Part shown: positions 7,611 through 14,935 of the stretch, piece after piece
Numbering within the stretch: position 1 is the stretch's first letter
How the letters are laid out: each line of letters opens with the position of its first letter
Source of the DNA: Pseudomonadota bacterium
GTDB lineage: Bacteria; Chloroflexota; UBA6077; JAJPHF01
DNA: 22,700 nt
Reading direction: 5' to 3'
Assembly: GCA_021325365.1 (NCBI GenBank)
Contig: JAJPHF010000138.1
Span: 1-22,700, forward strand
The notes under the pieces: generated by a model
The model's input: the letters and a program-made list of their open reading frames with translations, nothing else
Databases searched by the model: none
Told to the model about the DNA's origin: nothing
Program-made: the position numbers and the translations under genes

Positions 7611-8534
7611 ATGAGCTATCCCGTCACCAGCAAGTGGCTCGACCCCTCGGTGCGCGCGGAGTTCGTGGCGACCGAGGCGAGCGACGGCGTGCCGCTGCAC
7701 GGCGCCTACTACGTCTCCGAAACCACGAAGCCCCACGACCTCGCGCTGCTCGCCTACCACGGCTCGGGTGGCACCTTCTACGCGGGCCCCTGCGGCTTCC
7801 TCGCGCCCGGCGTGGCCTCGCGCGGCTACGTGGGCCTCAGCATGAACCTGCGCGACCACGGCCGCTACCACGACCGCTCGACGTTCGAGCCGTGCGAGCT
7901 GGACATCGCCGCTGCCGTGAGCTTCCTGAAGGGCCGCGGCATCGAGCGCATCGTCCTGTTCGGCCACAGCCTCTCCGTCACCCAGATCGCCTACTACCTC
8001 GCGCGCAACCCCGACCCGGCGGTGGTCGGCGCCATCATGTCCGGCGGCCACTGGGACCTGGCCGGCGACAAGTGGCAGGCCTGGCTGAAGATTCGGCCCG
8101 ACGACCCCCACGCCGGCTACGACGAGATGATCGCGCGCTGCCAGGAGCTGGTGGCCAAGGGCCGCGGCGACGAGCTGATCATCGTGCCCTGGTGGATGCC
8201 CGATCCCGAGCACTGGAACCCCGACCACTACCGGCCCGTCGCCGCCAAGACCTTCCTCAGCTACTACGGGCCGGACAGCAACGACCGCGCCTGCAAGTGG
8301 ATGGGGCAGATCCGCGTGCCGCTGTACATCGTGACGCACAGCGTCGTGGACACCTTCGCCAGTCCAGAGATGGCGGAGAAGCTGCGCGCGGGCGCCACGG
8401 CCGCGCCGTTCGTGGACTTCGTGAACATCGAGGGCTCGGGCCACTTCTACAAGGGCTACGAGCAGAAGCTGGTCGATACGGTCGTCGCCTGGCTCGACAA
8501 GATCCGCACCCAGGTGCCCGCCGGCGCCCGCTAA
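7611..8534 (+). CDS. Alpha/beta hydrolase
   Basis: The 307-aa protein is an alpha/beta-fold hydrolase. The oxyanion strand reads LAYHGSGG (48-54). The nucleophile elbow GHSLS places the catalytic serine at S120, and the likely acid and histidine are D247 (VVDTF) and H278 (GSGHFY). A Trp-rich insertion at about 157-202 may form the lid. No signal peptide is seen, so it probably acts in the cytoplasm on an ester or amide. AAAGGA lies 7 bp before the ATG. It follows the Asp-box gene by 13 bp. Its substrate cannot be inferred. Confidence 0.88.
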   Translation: MSYPVTSKWLDPSVRAEFVATEASDGVPLHGAYYVSETTKPHDLALLAYHGSGGTFYAGPCGFLAPGVASRGYVGLSMNLRDHGRYHDRSTFEPCELDIAAAVSFLKGRGIERIVLFGHSLSVTQIAYYLARNPDPAVVGAIMSGGHWDLAGDKWQAWLKIRPDDPHAGYDEMIARCQELVAKGRGDELIIVPWWMPDPEHWNPDHYRPVAAKTFLSYYGPDSNDRACKWMGQIRVPLYIVTHSVVDTFASPEMAEKLRAGATAAPFVDFVNIEGSGHFYKGYEQKLVDTVVAWLDKIRTQVPAGAR

Positions 8535-8565
8535 GCAGGCGGCCCTGGTTCCCGTGCATTTCCGG

Positions 8566-8587
8566 TCGCCGCCGTTCACGGCGGCGA
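8566..8587. terminator. Bidirectional hairpin between convergent genes
   Basis: TCGCCGCCGT (8566-8575) and its exact reverse complement (8578-8587) lie between the hydrolase stop (+) and the membrane-protein stop (-), about 32 and 55 bp from them. It could end transcripts from both sides. Confidence 0.65.
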
Positions 8588-8642
8588 TGTTAACGACGAT
8601 CATGGCCATCGGCTTAGTGCCGCCATTTCTGCGGCCCCGCGG

Positions 8643-9665
8643 TCACTCGTCCCGGATGAGACGCAGCACGCTGTCCCAACCACCCCGCCGCAGCTCTAGC
8701 AGCACCCGGATGGCGATGCCGTAGAGCAAAATGAGAATTACTCCGGAGAGCAGCAAGTCGACCGCGGTGATGGCCGGGGGCGCGTCGGCGATCAGAATCT
8801 GGCGTACGCCCCAGACGCTCAGCACGATGCTGCCCACGCCCACCAGGAGGCGTCGCAGCGGCTCGGTGCTGACGGAGAGCAGGGCGGCGGCCGCGATCAG
8901 CGACACCAGCAGGCACGTCAGGACCTGGAGGTGCAGCGGGCGAACGAAACGCAGCGCCACGACCCGCTGGAAGGCAGGCTGGGAGTCCGTCTCCAGCCGT
9001 GCCGGGGGGTGGATAGAGTTCGGTGGCAGCATGATGAGCCGTGACAGCTCGGAATCGAGCGTGATGGTCAGGCTACCCGTGTACAGGGGGTCTGGCGCCC
9101 CGGCAGCCGATGTCGAGTCCGCCGGCACCGTGAGGCCGGCGAGGTTCAGCGTGTAGTGGTCGAACGGGTAGAGGCTCGGCAGCCCGCTCACGGGCAGCTC
9201 GACCGATTCGGACAAGACCTGCGCGCCCTCCGCCACCGTCACCGTGGCCGAGGGGGGCAGTCCCGCCCGCTCGTCGGGGCCATCCGCGAGGGAGAAGAGG
9301 AGCAGTTTGAAGGCGGGGCAGTCGGCCGCGCAGGCGCGGTGGCCGGAGATGCGCAGCGTGGCCGCCTTCTTCGCTTCGTCGAGCCCGGCGACCGCCACGT
9401 TGAAGTAGCTCGCGTCCGCCGGCGTGGTGCTGGTGCCGCTTGCTGGGGCCCCGGGCGAGAACGTGTACACCCGATTCGCCGGCGGGGCGATAAGCTGGCG
9501 GCCGATGCTGCCTAGCGCCAGAGGGGCGGCCACGATCAGCGACACCAGCACGACCACGCCCCACGCGTAGGCGGCCCAGCGCACCTGCCGTCGCGGGCGC
9601 CGCTCGGCGGGCCTGGCCCGCGCCGATGCGGACTCGTCGGGGAGCGCCGTATCGGGTGTGGCCAC
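8643..9665 (-). CDS. Four-helix membrane protein, DUF4436-like
   Basis: The 340-aa protein has an Arg-rich cytoplasmic N-terminus, a first membrane helix at about residues 34-55, an outside domain of about 190 residues, and three C-terminal helices (about 245-264, 273-291 and 298-324). The outside domain holds the YPFDHY motif (166-171) and a CxxxC pair (C112/C116). This layout with a Y/LPFDxY motif resembles the DUF4436 membrane family of unknown function; the assignment comes from pattern memory. I chose the GTG at 9665 because AAGGAG lies just upstream on the minus strand (4 bp spacing, rather short). The open frame continues upstream only as unlikely Arg/Pro-rich sequence. Confidence 0.72.
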   Translation of the reverse strand: MATPDTALPDESASARARPAERRPRRQVRWAAYAWGVVVLVSLIVAAPLALGSIGRQLIAPPANRVYTFSPGAPASGTSTTPADASYFNVAVAGLDEAKKAATLRISGHRACAADCPAFKLLLFSLADGPDERAGLPPSATVTVAEGAQVLSESVELPVSGLPSLYPFDHYTLNLAGLTVPADSTSAAGAPDPLYTGSLTITLDSELSRLIMLPPNSIHPPARLETDSQPAFQRVVALRFVRPLHLQVLTCLLVSLIAAAALLSVSTEPLRRLLVGVGSIVLSVWGVRQILIADAPPAITAVDLLLSGVILILLYGIAIRVLLELRRGGWDSVLRLIRDE

Positions 9666-9926
9666 TGGGCTCCTTAGCTCGGTCGCGGATGTCCGGCGCC
9701 CCGGGCCTACGCGCAGCCGCGGTGCGGCGGCGCCTGGGAAGGCCAGACGCCCACGGCTGCCCGCAGCTCCCCGCGCAGCCCGCCTTCCTGGCGGCCGGAT
9801 GCTACCACCGGCAGCGCTCCCGCAGCAAACCGGTCCGCTTCCCGAACCGAGATACAAGGAGCCCCCTGCCGCGCCCCCGCATGGCCGGCCCTCGCCGCCG
9901 CATCGTGGAGCGCTCAAGACAGGATG
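9666..9926. other. Intergenic region without a supported gene
   Basis: About 260 bp between the DUF4436-like gene start and the terminator of the Gly-rich gene. Frames are open on both strands only because of GC content, and the translations are Arg/Pro/Gly-rich noise. The promoter of the membrane-protein gene should lie here, but I see no convincing -35/-10 pair. Confidence 0.4.
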
Positions 9927-9960
9927 AGGGCCGCGCCAGCCCTTTGGCTGGTGCGGCCCT
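9927..9960 (-). terminator. 15-bp hairpin after the Gly-rich gene
   Basis: Bases 9927-9941 and 9946-9960 pair over 15 positions with one G-T wobble around a 4-base loop. It lies about 90 bp after the stop of the minus-strand Gly-rich gene. It is the best terminator-like stem in this part of the window. Confidence 0.65.
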
Positions 9961-10026
9961 CCGAATTGGCGATTGGTCGGCGCGTGTGGCCCGCGTGGCT
10001 TTCCTCTCGCGCTCGACGGCCGGCCC

Positions 10027-10044
10027 CCCGGCCGCGCGGCCGGG
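10027..10044. repeat. 18-bp GC palindrome next to the Gly-rich stop
   Basis: CCCGGCCG (10027-10034) and CGGCCGGG (10037-10044) form a near-loopless perfect palindrome 7 bp after the Gly-rich gene's stop on its strand. Together with the larger hairpin at 9927-9960 it makes a double stem. Confidence 0.45.
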
Positions 10045-10050
10045 CGCGAG

Positions 10051-10890
10051 CTAACTGCCCGTGCCGCTGCCCGTCGTGCCACCGCCGTTCGCCGCGCCGG
10101 CGCCACTGCTGGGACCTCCCGTCGTGCCCACGCCACCGGTCGTGCCGGCGTTGCCCGGCGAGTTGGCCGCGGTGCCGGCGCCCGTCCCGCTCGTGCCGTT
10201 GCCCGCACCGCTGCTCATGCCGTTGCCCGTGCCGCTGCCAGCGCCACCAGTCGCGCCGCTGCCAGTGCCCATCGGCTGACAGTTCGCCGCGCCGAACGCG
10301 CCGGGACTCGTGGTGCCCGTGTTGGTGCCCGAGGTGGCGTTGCCGCCCTCGGTGCGGCTACCCATCTCGCTGCTGCCCGGCACCTCGCGGTACGTGCCCG
10401 CGCCCGGCGAGCCGCCCTGCGCCCCGCCGCTCCCGGTCATGCCGACACCTGGCGAGCCGGGTCCGCCGCTGCCGCCGTTCGCGCTAGCGCCGCCCGTTGC
10501 CGGGGACGAGCCGGCGCCGCCGGTCACACCGCTGGCGCCGGTGCCGCCCGCCGTGCCAGGCGCCGCGCTCGTCGAGCCGCTGGCCCCCGTCGCCGCGCTG
10601 CCAGTCGTGCCGCTGCCCGCGCCGCCTGTGCTCGCCACCCCGCCGCTGCCAGGGGCTCCGGGCCCGTAGCAATCGGAGCGGCTCAGGTTGTTGCCCGCGG
10701 TCGTGCTCTGGCTGCCGGCGGCGCTGCTGCCGCTACTGGTAGCGCCCGACGGCTGGTTCTGGGTCGTCGTAGCCGGCGTGCTGGCCGGGGCCGCACCCGT
10801 CGCGCCCTGCGCGCAGGCTGACCCGGCGAGCGAGACGGCCACAATGCAGCCGAGCGCCGCGTACTTGAGCCACTTCTCGTCTAACGTCAC
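10051..10890 (-). CDS. Secreted Gly/Ser/Thr/Ala-rich low-complexity protein
   Basis: The 279-aa protein starts at a GTG with GGAGG 8 bp upstream on the minus strand. Residues 1-29 form a Sec signal peptide (KWLKYAALGCIVAVSLAG, then an ACA cleavage site before QG). A lipoprotein reading at the same cysteine is possible but its lipobox is poor. The rest is almost entirely Gly, Ser, Thr and Ala in short irregular GTG/GSG units, with two isolated cysteines (in SDCYGPG and AANCQPMG) and a short charged island YREVPGSSEMGSRTEGG. No fold is expected. It could be a surface, wall- or matrix-associated polypeptide. The GTG-initiated frame has a coherent signal peptide, which supports it over the long frames on the other strand. 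Confidence 0.75.
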   Translation of the reverse strand: MTLDEKWLKYAALGCIVAVSLAGSACAQGATGAAPASTPATTTQNQPSGATSSGSSAAGSQSTTAGNNLSRSDCYGPGAPGSGGVASTGGAGSGTTGSAATGASGSTSAAPGTAGGTGASGVTGGAGSSPATGGASANGGSGGPGSPGVGMTGSGGAQGGSPGAGTYREVPGSSEMGSRTEGGNATSGTNTGTTSPGAFGAANCQPMGTGSGATGGAGSGTGNGMSSGAGNGTSGTGAGTAANSPGNAGTTGGVGTTGGPSSGAGAANGGGTTGSGTGS

Positions 10891-11228
10891 GTTCTCTGCC
10901 TCCACCCGTGCAACATGCCCCACTTTGGGGCCGCGTTAGCGGCTATCACATACATCTGCTGGAATCTCGCTGTCCATCCTCCTTGTAGCCTGCCCCGTGT
11001 CACTCGCGCGGCAACACGTTTGCAGTTCGATGCACGAGCCGTACCATGTGCGCCCGCTCCTCGCCACGATTCCAACCGGTCTAGGCAAATTCCAAGACAA
11101 TTGCGCTATGTCCTCAACATTCGCTTAACTTTCCACACGAACGGCCTTCGTTGCCGGCGCCGTATCCGGCACGCTCTCTGCGCCTGTGCTCTGGCACACA
11201 GCCGTAATCACCAGGGAGACAGGCGACC
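10891..11228. other. Divergent intergenic region between Gly-rich gene and P450
   Basis: About 340 bp, clearly less GC-rich than its surroundings (for example around 10960-11140). It must hold the start signals for the minus-strand Gly-rich gene and the plus-strand P450. Partial matches such as TTGCGC at 11101 followed by TAACTT after 19 bp are too weak to call. A small inverted repeat at 11152-11171 (TGCCGG/CCGGCA) is also present. Confidence 0.45.
11185..11198. promoter_or_regulatory. Possible operator upstream of the P450
   Basis: TGTGC (11185-11189) and GCACA (11194-11198) are mirror half-sites around TCTG, ending 30 bp before the P450 ATG. Position and symmetry suit a repressor such as a TetR- or GntR-type protein. 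No regulator gene lies nearby, so this is a weak call. Confidence 0.3.
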
Positions 11229-12518
11229 ATGGCCCAACCTGCCAAACAAGACCAGCTGCCGCCGACGCTCACCGCCGGCGCCACGGCGACGAGCCCGGTG
11301 ATCCCGCCGGCGACCATGCGCTTCGCCCCCTACGCCTACTACACCGCCATGCGGCGCGACCGTCCCGTGGCCCACGACGACCGCTACCATCTGTGGAGCG
11401 TCTATCGGTACGAGGACGCACGGCGCGTCCTCACGGATTGGCAGGCGTTCTCGTCGCGGCGTGACATCCTCGGGCTCGCCCGCCGCCCGGGGATGGAAGA
11501 CCTGCGCCGGCGGCAGAGCCTCATCACGGTGGACCCGCCCCGCCACCGGCAGCTGCGAGATCTCGTCTCGCGCGCCTTCACGCCGCGGGCGATCGCCAAC
11601 CTCGAGGCGCGCATCACGGCGCTCACGAACCAGATGCTCGACGCGGTCGTCCCAACCGGCCGGATGGACCTGATCGACGACCTCGCCTACCCGCTGCCCG
11701 TCACGGTCATCGCCGAGATGCTCGGTGTGCCGAGCGAGGACCGCCCGCGGTTCAAGCGCTGGTCCGACCAGCTGGTCGGCGCGGCGGACGACCTCTATAT
11801 GGAGGACGCGGCCGTCCTCGCCGCGGCCTCGCGCCGGCTGCGCGAGGAGATGGACACCTACTTCTGCGACGTCATCGCGCGCCGACGGGCCGAGCCGCGC
11901 GACGACTTGATCACCGGGCTGGTCTTCGCCGAGGTCGAGGGCGAGCGCCTGTCCGACGACGACATCCTCGCGTTCTGCGCACTCCTCCTCGTCGCCGGGA
12001 ACATCACCACCACCAACCTGATCGGGAACGCGATCCTCTGCCTGCTGGACCACCCGGAGCAACAGGCCCGCGTCCGCGCCGATCCAACGCTCGTTCCCAC
12101 GCTGGTCGAGGAGGTGCTGCGCTACGAATCGCCCGTCCAGGCGGTCGGGCGCGTGGCGGCGCGCGACGTCGAGCTAGGCGGCCAGACTGTCCCGCGGGGC
12201 GATCTGGTGTTGGCCTGGATCGGCTCGGCCAACCGCGATCCGGCGATCTTCCCCGATCCCGATCGCTTCGACGTGGCCCGAACGCCCAATCCGCACCTCG
12301 CCTTCGGCCACGGCATCCACTTCTGCCTGGGCGCCCCGCTGGCGCGGCTGGAGGGGCGGATCGCGCTGGCGATCCTGCTCGATCGGCTGCAGGACGTGCA
12401 GCGCGCCGACTCGGGCCCACTCGAGCCCACGAAGGGCTTCATCCTGCACGGGGTCAAGCACCTGCCGTTGCGCTTCCGCGCCCGTTCGGTGGCGCAGGCC
12501 CCCGGGCGGGAGCGCTGA
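11229..12518 (+). CDS. Cytochrome P450
   Basis: The 429-aa protein is a soluble bacterial P450 of CYP107-like type without a membrane anchor. The heme-binding segment is FGHGIHFCLGAP with the axial ligand C366. The K-helix ExxR is E295/R298 in VEEVLRYE, and HPEQQARVRADP and DPDRFDVARTPNPHLAFG are also standard. The I-helix reads LLLVAGNITTTN (residues 252-263). Residue I259 stands where most family members have the acidic residue before the proton-relay threonine (T260). GGGAG lies about 12 bp before the ATG. Electrons would come from a ferredoxin and reductase not encoded here. It stands alone and is convergent with the NMT1-like gene, so its substrate is open. Confidence 0.95.
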   Translation: MAQPAKQDQLPPTLTAGATATSPVIPPATMRFAPYAYYTAMRRDRPVAHDDRYHLWSVYRYEDARRVLTDWQAFSSRRDILGLARRPGMEDLRRRQSLITVDPPRHRQLRDLVSRAFTPRAIANLEARITALTNQMLDAVVPTGRMDLIDDLAYPLPVTVIAEMLGVPSEDRPRFKRWSDQLVGAADDLYMEDAAVLAAASRRLREEMDTYFCDVIARRRAEPRDDLITGLVFAEVEGERLSDDDILAFCALLLVAGNITTTNLIGNAILCLLDHPEQQARVRADPTLVPTLVEEVLRYESPVQAVGRVAARDVELGGQTVPRGDLVLAWIGSANRDPAIFPDPDRFDVARTPNPHLAFGHGIHFCLGAPLARLEGRIALAILLDRLQDVQRADSGPLEPTKGFILHGVKHLPLRFRARSVAQAPGRER

Positions 12519-12641
12519 GTCTTCGCCGCCGCGACTCGGGCCTGCCGACCCAAGCGGCAAGCCGCGTCCCGGCCGGCCGTGTACCGAACCCGGCGCCGGA
12601 GCTCCCGTCCTCCCTCTCATACCGCATCCGGGGGTGGCGTT

Positions 12642-12676
12642 CCCCTACTCCCTCTCCCTCTGGGAGAGGGTCGGGG
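12642..12676. repeat. Interspersed-type palindrome 1
   Basis: CCCTCTCCC (12650-12658) and GGGAGAGGG (12662-12670) pair around a TCT loop, with CCCC (12642-12645) and GGGG (12673-12676) extending the stem. The wording is like the short CT/GA-rich palindromes that recur between genes in many GC-rich genomes. Between convergent genes it may act as a terminator for the P450 transcript. Confidence 0.6.
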
Positions 12677-12745
12677 TGAGGGCCCGCCTCTAGGCGAACC
12701 CCAGGGCCGGATCGGATATCAGAGCGGGCTGGGGGAGAGCCACTT

Positions 12746-12782
12746 CCACCCCCTCGCCCCCTGAGAGCGGGCTAGGGGGTGG
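12746..12782. repeat. Interspersed-type palindrome 2
   Basis: CCACCCCCT (12746-12754) pairs with AGGGGGTGG (12774-12782), and inside it GCCC with GGGC across one mismatch, around a CCTGAGAGC loop. It resembles palindrome 1, about 100 bp upstream, in base composition and design. It probably serves as a terminator for the minus-strand gene, which ends at 12820. Confidence 0.55.
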
Positions 12783-12819
12783 GTCCGGCCCGGCAGGCGC
12801 CCCCCGGCCGGCGCGGGGT

Positions 12820-14085
12820 TTACTGCTCGGCGGGACCGAGCACGCGCAGCGCCTGCTCGCTGAAGCTGGTGTCCACGAGCTGGGCCGGGTCGATGCGGGT
12901 GCTGATGAAGCCGTTGCGCAGGTAGAACTCCTGCTCGTCGGCGAGGCTGTCGAGGCTCACGTGGCCGTTGACCTCGGCCCCCGTGAACGCGCGGCCGATC
13001 TTCTCGTACATCGCCGGATCCTTGATCGGCCCGTTGTCCAACAGGATCTGTACCACCTCGTCGCGGTTGCGCCCCCGCACGAACGCGTCCTCGAAGTAGC
13101 GCGCCGCCTTCAGGTGGGCGATCAGGTAGCGCTCGCCCACGTCGCGCCGCTCGCGGATGAACGGCGCGCTGTAGAACAGGAACTGCACCACCTGGCCCGG
13201 GTAGATCTCGCCCATGTCGCGCCAGCGCGTCGCGATGCCCTGGTCCTCCAGCACCGTGACCATCGGCTCGACCTCGATCGACGCGTCGATCGCGCCGTTC
13301 CGCAGCGCCGCTACCTGGTCCGGGAACGGCACCTCGACCACGTTCACGTCCTGCTCGGTCAGCCCGCCCAGGTCCAGCAGTCGCGCTAGCTCGACGTGGT
13401 TGATCTGCGCCTTCTGGTGGATGGCGATCGTGTGGCCCCGCAGGTCGGGGTAGTCGTGGATTTGGTCGGCCAGGTCCTTCCGCACCATCACGGCCAGCGA
13501 GTTGCGCTGGTTCGGGCGCACGACCGTCACGTCGGTCACGGCCTTCACCGACACGTCGCGGCTGATGGCGTTCCACAGGCCGGCGCTCGTGCTCGACGAG
13601 ATGACGTCCATCTGGCCGGCGGCGAGGTGCGGCGCCGCCTGCACCATGCTGGTGACGCCGTTGTAGTCGATCTCGATGCCCTGCTCCCGGAAGAACCCCT
13701 TGTCCTGCGCGACGTAGAGGATGCGGTCGATCAGCCCGCCAAGCCCGCCCACCACCACCTTCGTCGGCTCCGGCGGCGTCCCCGCCACACCGGCAGGCGC
13801 GGCCGCCGCCCCCGCCACGGCATCCGCCGGCGCGCTCGGAGCCGCTGCCCCGCTCCCGGCCGCCGACCCGCTCGCGGGGCCTGCGGCCGCCTCACGCGCT
13901 GTGGGTGCGGCCGCGCTGCTCCCGGCCGCCACCTGCCCCGCCGTGCCGCTCCCGGCTCCCGCCCGCGAGCCCGCCGCGATGGAGCCGCCGTTCCCACCGC
14001 CCGCGCAGGCAACCAGCAGCCCGACCGCGGTCAGGACTGCGAGCCAGGCCGGCCTGGCGAAACGCGCCGCGCGCAACGCGTACAT
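12820..14085 (-). CDS. NMT1/THI5-like ABC substrate-binding lipoprotein
   Basis: The 421-aa protein starts at the ATG at 14085, with GGGAGG 7 bp upstream on the minus strand. A lipoprotein signal ends in LLVAC (lipidated C27) and is followed by about 75 residues of Gly/Ala/Ser-rich linker. The binding domain then begins KVVVGGLGGLIDRILYVAQD and continues with GFFREQGIEIDY, the usual opening of the NMT1/THI5, SsuA and NrtA group that binds thiamine precursors, sulfonates, nitrate or taurine-like ligands. Later segments LRNGAIDASIEVEPMV and PGQVVQFLFYS fit the same fold. Its permease and ATPase are not in the window. It has its own strong promoter. The ligand cannot be told from sequence alone. 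Confidence 0.88.
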   Translation of the reverse strand: MYALRAARFARPAWLAVLTAVGLLVACAGGGNGGSIAAGSRAGAGSGTAGQVAAGSSAAAPTAREAAAGPASGSAAGSGAAAPSAPADAVAGAAAAPAGVAGTPPEPTKVVVGGLGGLIDRILYVAQDKGFFREQGIEIDYNGVTSMVQAAPHLAAGQMDVISSSTSAGLWNAISRDVSVKAVTDVTVVRPNQRNSLAVMVRKDLADQIHDYPDLRGHTIAIHQKAQINHVELARLLDLGGLTEQDVNVVEVPFPDQVAALRNGAIDASIEVEPMVTVLEDQGIATRWRDMGEIYPGQVVQFLFYSAPFIRERRDVGERYLIAHLKAARYFEDAFVRGRNRDEVVQILLDNGPIKDPAMYEKIGRAFTGAEVNGHVSLDSLADEQEFYLRNGFISTRIDPAQLVDTSFSEQALRVLGPAEQ

Positions 14086-14092
14086 GATGCGA

Positions 14093-14106
14093 CCTCCCTT
14101 CGGAGG
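14093..14106 (-). promoter_or_regulatory. Small hairpin covering the ribosome site of the NMT1-like gene
   Basis: On the minus strand the 5' leader reads CCTCC-GAAG-GGAGG, so the ribosome-binding GGAGG forms the 3' arm of a 5-bp stem capped by a GAAG loop. It could lower or modulate translation initiation. Five GC-rich pairs with a GNRA-type tetraloop would be stable at moderate temperature. Confidence 0.4.
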
Positions 14107-14150
14107 CCGCGCCCCCCGGCGCCCGCCAGGCCCCCCGGCCTCGTGGCGCG

Positions 14151-14179
14151 ATGATAGCACCGCCCCCCAACACGGTCAA
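14151..14179 (-). promoter_or_regulatory. Sigma-70-type promoter of the NMT1-like gene
   Basis: On the minus strand TTGACC (14179-14174) and TATCAT (14156-14151) are separated by exactly 17 bp, each matching 5 of 6 consensus bases. It is the best promoter seen in the window. Transcription would start near 14144 and give a leader of about 60 bases before the ATG at 14085. Confidence 0.75.
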
Positions 14180-14208
14180 CGCGCGCTGACGTCCCTTTCG
14201 CGGCAGAC

Positions 14209-14451
14209 TCACGTCTTCTCGGATGCGGGCAGCAAGGCTAGTGCGGCCTCCAGCTCGCGCGCTGCCACGCGGAGGTAGTCGCGCAGTTCGCCCAGCGTCT
14301 CGGTGCCGCGGCCCCGCGGCGTAAGGCAGCGTTCTGCCAGCTCGGCGTGGACCGCGCCCGTGGTGACGTGGTGCACGAACTGCCGCCGTGTGTCCGGCGG
14401 GAGCTGCGCGAGCACGCGTCCCACGAGAAGCGGCGTCTTCTCATCCGCCAT
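14209..14451 (-). CDS. 80-aa protein of unknown function
   Basis: The ATG at 14451 opens an 80-codon frame. The protein is charged and probably helical: LVGRVLAQLPPDTRRQFVHH near the start and LRDYLRVAARELEAALALL near the end. No cysteine pair, membrane helix or signal is seen, and I do not recognise a family. A GGGGGAAAGG tract lies just upstream; its GGGG part sits at a workable distance, while AAAGG would be too close. The frame is open further upstream to 14529, but that extension is low-complexity. It lies head-to-head with the zinc-finger-like ORF, about 130 bp away. Confidence 0.55.
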   Translation of the reverse strand: MADEKTPLLVGRVLAQLPPDTRRQFVHHVTTGAVHAELAERCLTPRGRGTETLGELRDYLRVAARELEAALALLPASEKT

Positions 14452-14583
14452 CGCCTTTCCCCCGTCACCGCCACAGAGCGCCCCAGCGCAGCCGGGTGTC
14501 CGATGCTCGGCTGCCGACGGCCAAGGCATGTCCTATCAGCAGCCTAGCACAGTGATCGGATGGCGGCGCGGAGGGGTAGCTCG

Positions 14584-14751
14584 GTGCGGCCGAGGCTAGC
14601 GACGATCGGATCGCTACTCACGCCACACGTCTGCCCTGCCTGTCAGGAGCGCGTGCCCGAGAACCAGCGCGTGGTCGTGCTGCGGTACACCGGCGGCAGG
14701 CGAGGTCGCACCCAGGGCTATCACCGGGCGTGCTACCACCGGGCAAGCTAG
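14584..14751 (+). CDS. Small zinc-finger-like protein
   Basis: A GTG at 14584 with GAGGGG 7 bp upstream opens a 55-aa frame; an ATG at 14560 would add eight residues but has no ribosome site. The protein contains CPAC near its N-terminus and YHRAC near its C-terminus, so two cysteines, a histidine and a further cysteine can bind one zinc ion. The middle is RVVVLRYTGGRRGR, a basic beta-hairpin. This resembles a stand-alone treble-clef or LIM-like knuckle that could bind nucleic acid or protein. A GC-rich stem follows the stop. I know no named family for it. Confidence 0.5.
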   Translation: MRPRLATIGSLLTPHVCPACQERVPENQRVVVLRYTGGRRGRTQGYHRACYHRAS

Positions 14752-14763
14752 GTCCGGGCCGTC

Positions 14764-14811
14764 CCGGGCGCCCGACCCCAGCGCTCGCCAGGGCGCGATC
14801 CGGGCGCCCGG
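14764..14811 (+). terminator. 11-bp stem after the zinc-finger-like gene
   Basis: CCGGGCGCCCG (14764-14774) pairs with CGGGCGCCCGG (14801-14811) across a 26-base loop, 12 bp after the stop. Each arm is itself nearly palindromic, so alternative folds are possible. Confidence 0.4.
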
Positions 14812-14935
14812 CGCCCGCAGGTGGCAGGAGGGCGACATGTATGAGATCCCCGCGTGACTCGGCGCACGTCGCGGCCTGGCTAGGCCGTCTCCGGGCCGCG
14901 CTGCGCGGGCGCCCGCGGGCGCACCCCGGCGCCTC

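Noticed and set aside
9973..10821. Plus-strand Ala/Arg-rich and Pro-rich frames opposite the Gly-rich gene
   Set aside because: They have no ribosome site or signal; the minus frame has a GTG with GGAGG and a coherent signal peptide.
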